A stretch of 8,047 nt of DNA from GCA-2716945 sp964342835. Lineage in GTDB: Bacteria > Pseudomonadota > Gammaproteobacteria > GCA-002705445 > GCA-002716945. The stretch spans positions 1 through 8,047 of the forward strand of contig CAYFGJ010000047.1 of the NCBI GenBank assembly GCA_964342835.1, in the 5' to 3' direction. Shown piece by piece: positions 5,720 to 8,047 of this stretch (positions are counted from its first letter, which is position 1; each line of letters opens with the position of its first letter). Position numbers and translations under genes: made by a program. A model generated the notes under the pieces. The model made no database searches, was not told the DNA's origin, and worked only from the letters and a program-made list of their open reading frames with translations.

Positions 5720-5749
5720 TTGATTAATCTAAGTTGCTATCATTATAAT
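5720..5749 (+). promoter_or_regulatory. Promoter of the radical SAM-apt-mtnP operon
   Basis: TTGATT (5720-5725) and a perfect TATAAT (5744-5749) are spaced by 18 bases. Transcription would start near 5756, and the AGAGAG ribosome site at 5765-5770 then lies 7 bases before the ATG at 5778. This is the best promoter in the window and is the only one visible for the three genes to its right, which are overlapping or 1 base apart. Confidence 0.6.
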
Positions 5750-5777
5750 AAAATAGTAATTTAAAGAGAGTTTTATA

Positions 5778-6773
5778 ATGATGATTAAAAAATTTACTAT
5801 AAATCCATTAAAGAAATTAGCTTTTAATATCTTAAAAAAGAGAAGAGAAATATTTCCCAAAATTTTGAGTATAGAGTTTACCAGTGCTTGTAATGCTAAA
5901 TGTATCATGTGTCCTCAACCTAATATGGATCGAAAAAAAGAAAACATGTCAAATGAGATATTAGAAAAAATTGTAAAAGACTGTAAAGGAAAATCTTTAA
6001 AAAAAATAAATTTATTTTGGATGGGAGATTCAACTGTAGATAAAAATATGATAGAAAAAATTAAAATAATAAGAAAAGAATTACCTAAAGTGAAACTGTA
6101 TTTATCTACTAATGCACAATTACTAACAGAGGAAAAATCTAGAATTCTATTAGATGAAGAACTATTGGATGTAATCAATTTTGATATAGATGGATTTACA
6201 AAAATGACTTTTGAAAGTGTAAGAGTTAAATTAAATTTTGATAAAGTTTTGCATAATGTAAAATTTTTCTTGAAACATAAGAAAGAAACAAAAAAAAGAC
6301 TACCTGAGACAAGAGTAACAATAATTGATATGCAACCAACTAAACATGAAATAGAAAAGTTTATAAATTACTGGACACCAAAGGTCGATAAGGTTGATGT
6401 AAATCATTATAATACCTGGCTAGGCTCTCAAGATGAAAAAAATTATGATGGTGGTCATGTTAATACAGAACATACAGATAAAAGAAAAGAAAGTATGGAA
6501 GAAAAATTTACATTTGCATGCTCACATCCATGGGAAGAGATGGTAATAGGAGCAGATGGAAGAGTAGGTTTGTGTTGTCTAGATTATGAGCTTAAAGAAC
6601 AGATTGGTGATGTTACTAAAGAATCATTACAAGAAATTTGGCAAGGTAAAATAATTAATGAATACAGAAAAAAACAATTAAACCTTCAATATGATTCTAT
6701 CGGGGCCTGCAAAGATTGTAATGCACATACATTTCAGAAGAATAAAACATGGGCAGTATTACAAAAATTTTAA
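5778..6773 (+). CDS. Radical SAM protein with SPASM-type C-terminal cluster domain
   Basis: A 331-residue iron-sulfur enzyme. The SAM-binding cluster motif is CNAKCIMC (C38, C42, C45) after FTSA, the classic CxxxCxxC. The middle forms the radical SAM barrel (LFWMGDST in place of the usual GEP segment, LYLSTNAQLL, NFDIDGF). The C-terminal part carries C248 in FACSHPWEEM, the GADGRVGLCC pair (C266, C267), IGDVTKESLQEIWQG, and GACKDCNAH (C311, C314), the SPASM pattern that binds auxiliary clusters. SPASM enzymes modify peptides, proteins or sugars; the substrate cannot be named here. Relatives of this shape are common in polysaccharide and unassigned loci, whereas peptide-modifying ones sit beside short precursor genes. 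A 32-codon ORF does lie divergently 139 bp upstream. The gene heads an operon whose next gene, apt, overlaps it by 25 bases. Start chosen at the ATG behind AGAGAG; the adjacent second ATG is equally possible. Confidence 0.88.
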   Translation: MMIKKFTINPLKKLAFNILKKRREIFPKILSIEFTSACNAKCIMCPQPNMDRKKENMSNEILEKIVKDCKGKSLKKINLFWMGDSTVDKNMIEKIKIIRKELPKVKLYLSTNAQLLTEEKSRILLDEELLDVINFDIDGFTKMTFESVRVKLNFDKVLHNVKFFLKHKKETKKRLPETRVTIIDMQPTKHEIEKFINYWTPKVDKVDVNHYNTWLGSQDEKNYDGGHVNTEHTDKRKESMEEKFTFACSHPWEEMVIGADGRVGLCCLDYELKEQIGDVTKESLQEIWQGKIINEYRKKQLNLQYDSIGACKDCNAHTFQKNKTWAVLQKF

Positions 6774-7288
6774 AAAAAAATATTAATGTTATTCCAAACT
6801 TTCCTAAAAAAGGAATAATGTTTCAAGATATTTTTTCATTAATTGGCAAACCTAAAATTTTTTCGATGATTATTTTAGAAATATCTAAATATATAAAAAA
6901 AAATAAAATTAAAAAAATAGTTGGTATAGATGCAAGAGGATTTATTTTTGGAGCTGCACTTGCTTATAAACATAATCTGCAATTTATACCTGTAAGAAAA
7001 AAAGGTAAATTGCCCGGATCAGTTTACAAAAAAAAATATAAATTAGAATATGGTTTTGATGAATTAGAAATACAAAAAGGTTCTGTAAATAAAACAGATA
7101 AAATATTAATAATTGATGATTTGATTGCAACAGGAGGTACAGCTGAAGCTACTGCACACTTGGTAAAAAAAACATCTAATATTAATCCTCATTTTTTCTT
7201 TGTAATAGATCTTTATAATCTTGGTGGTTCATTTAAATTAAAGAAAGATGGTTACAAAGTTACAAGTTTAGTCTCAACAGAAGGTTAA
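6749..7288 (+). CDS. apt: Adenine phosphoribosyltransferase
   Basis: Cytosolic salvage enzyme converting adenine plus PRPP to AMP and pyrophosphate. The 179-residue protein shows the type I phosphoribosyltransferase plan: IPNFPKKGIMFQDI (15-28), IVGIDARGFIFGAAL (57-71), the flexible-loop signature RKKGKLPG (83-90), LEYGFDELEIQ (99-109), and the PRPP-binding loop IIDDLIATGGTA (121-132). Length is normal for Apt. The ATG at 6749 lies inside the radical SAM gene, with AGAAG 8 bases before it, and gives the expected short N-terminal lead before the conserved PNFPKKG. It ends one base before mtnP. The pairing is logical: MtnP releases adenine and Apt captures it. The protein is unusually rich in lysine and isoleucine, consistent with the genome's AT bias rather than transfer. 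Confidence 0.95.
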   Translation: MGSITKILKKNINVIPNFPKKGIMFQDIFSLIGKPKIFSMIILEISKYIKKNKIKKIVGIDARGFIFGAALAYKHNLQFIPVRKKGKLPGSVYKKKYKLEYGFDELEIQKGSVNKTDKILIIDDLIATGGTAEATAHLVKKTSNINPHFFFVIDLYNLGGSFKLKKDGYKVTSLVSTEG

Positions 7289-7289
7289 C

Positions 7290-8047
7290 ATGAAAAATAA
7301 ATTAGCAATAATAGGTGGGAGTGGATTATATCAAATAGATGGATTAGAAAAAATATCTGAAAAAATTATAAAAACGCCTTGGGGTGAACCCTCAGATAAA
7401 ATAAGTATTTTTAAATTAGATAATAAAGAAATCCTTTTCTTGCCTAGACATGGTACAAAACATACCATTTCACCCACACATGTTAATTACCGAGCTAACA
7501 TAGATGCATTAAAACAACTCGGTACAACAGATATTATTTCTGTTTCTGCTGTGGGTTCTTTAAAAGATAGTATGAAACCGGGAGATTTCGTTTTAGTTGA
7601 TCAATTCATAGATAGAACATTTGCAAGAAATAAAAGTTTTTTTGGAGATGGTGTGGTAGCACACGTATCATTGGCAAAACCAACAAGTACCGGTTTAGCA
7701 GATGCTTGTGAATCTTCATTAAAAGAATTAAATATAAATTATCATCGTGGTGGTACTTATTTAGTTATGGAAGGACCTCAATTTTCTACTCTAGCTGAAT
7801 CTAATATGTATCGATCATGGAATGCTGATATTATTGGAATGACAAACATGCCAGAGGCTAAATTAGCTAGAGAAGCAGAGATAAGATATATGACTGTTGC
7901 TATGGTAACGGACTATGATTGTTGGCATCCTGAACAAGAGAACGTCACGGTTGAAAAAGTAATAGAGAATTTAAAGGCGAATTTGACCAAAGAAAAGGAT
8001 GAGTTCAAAAATAAAGAGAAAAAAATTAAGTTTACCATAGAAAGACA
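7290..8047 (+). CDS. mtnP: S-methyl-5'-thioadenosine phosphorylase, 3' end outside window
   Basis: Cytosolic enzyme splitting 5'-methylthioadenosine (a by-product of polyamine synthesis) with phosphate into adenine and 5-methylthioribose-1-phosphate. The frame is open to the window edge, giving 252 complete residues of a family usually near 280-290. Conserved blocks: IIGGSGLY (7-14, phosphate loop), LPRHGTKHTISPTHVNYRANI (51-71), SAVGSL, GDFVLVDQFIDRT, MEGPQFST (160-167), GMTNMPEAKLARE (183-195) and TDYDCWH (207-213). The DYDCW aspartates mark methylthioadenosine specificity and exclude the related purine nucleoside and methylthioinosine phosphorylases. The start is the ATG 5 bases after an AGAAGG ribosome site lying in the end of apt. 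Enzymes of this family also cleave 5'-deoxyadenosine, the by-product of radical SAM reactions, which gives a possible reason for the shared operon. Confidence 0.95.
   Translation, partial: MKNKLAIIGGSGLYQIDGLEKISEKIIKTPWGEPSDKISIFKLDNKEILFLPRHGTKHTISPTHVNYRANIDALKQLGTTDIISVSAVGSLKDSMKPGDFVLVDQFIDRTFARNKSFFGDGVVAHVSLAKPTSTGLADACESSLKELNINYHRGGTYLVMEGPQFSTLAESNMYRSWNADIIGMTNMPEAKLAREAEIRYMTVAMVTDYDCWHPEQENVTVEKVIENLKANLTKEKDEFKNKEKKIKFTIER

Noticed and set aside
1..8047. CRISPR array, insertion sequence, prophage or defence system
   Set aside because: No spaced direct repeats, transposase, integrase, nuclease or phage genes are visible on either strand; most of the window is housekeeping genes.

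Overview
The window is AT-rich (about 30% GC by eye) and densely packed, and it looks like a gammaproteobacterium with a streamlined genome. Three things point there. The rhodanese-secB-gpsA order matches the yibN-secB-gpsA neighbourhood of enteric and other gammaproteobacteria. The truncated sigma-54 activator at the left edge is very close to gammaproteobacterial NtrC/GlnG. Intergenic gaps are tiny and genes overlap by 4 bases. A pelagic marine lineage or a symbiont would fit, but the sequence alone does not settle the genus.

Layout. (1) 2-949, plus strand: 3' part of ntrC/glnG (AAA+ domain and Fis-type DNA-binding domain). (2) 946-3133, minus strand: a four-gene operon read as arsR-type regulator, membrane rhodanese, secB, gpsA. 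Its end collides with ntrC so tightly that both stop codons sit in one CTAG. (3) 3134-3207: a 74-bp divergent control region with a perfect 6-bp inverted repeat. (4) 3208-5474, plus strand: ctpA (S41 protease) and a TTG-started dienelactone-hydrolase-like lipoprotein overlapping it by 3 bases. (5) 5475-5777: a 303-bp gap between larger genes. It holds a well-supported but unrecognised 32-codon membrane-peptide ORF on the minus strand, a folded element behind it, and a good sigma-70-type promoter facing right. (6) 5778-8047, plus strand: a radical SAM/SPASM enzyme, apt and mtnP (cut by the window edge), overlapping or 1 base apart.

How the parts work together. The regulator carries the two cysteines, 66 residues apart, of the SqrR/BigR/HlyU persulfide-sensing branch of the ArsR family. 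It is therefore probably a sulfide or oxidant sensor that controls an export chaperone (SecB), a phospholipid-precursor enzyme (GpsA) and a membrane rhodanese. That rhodanese contains no cysteine at all, so it cannot be a conventional sulfurtransferase. On the right, MtnP and Apt form a closed salvage route (methylthioadenosine or 5'-deoxyadenosine to adenine to AMP). Their fusion into one operon with a radical SAM enzyme suggests recycling of the nucleoside by-product. The short hydrophobic peptide beside the radical SAM gene is the least explained item in the window.
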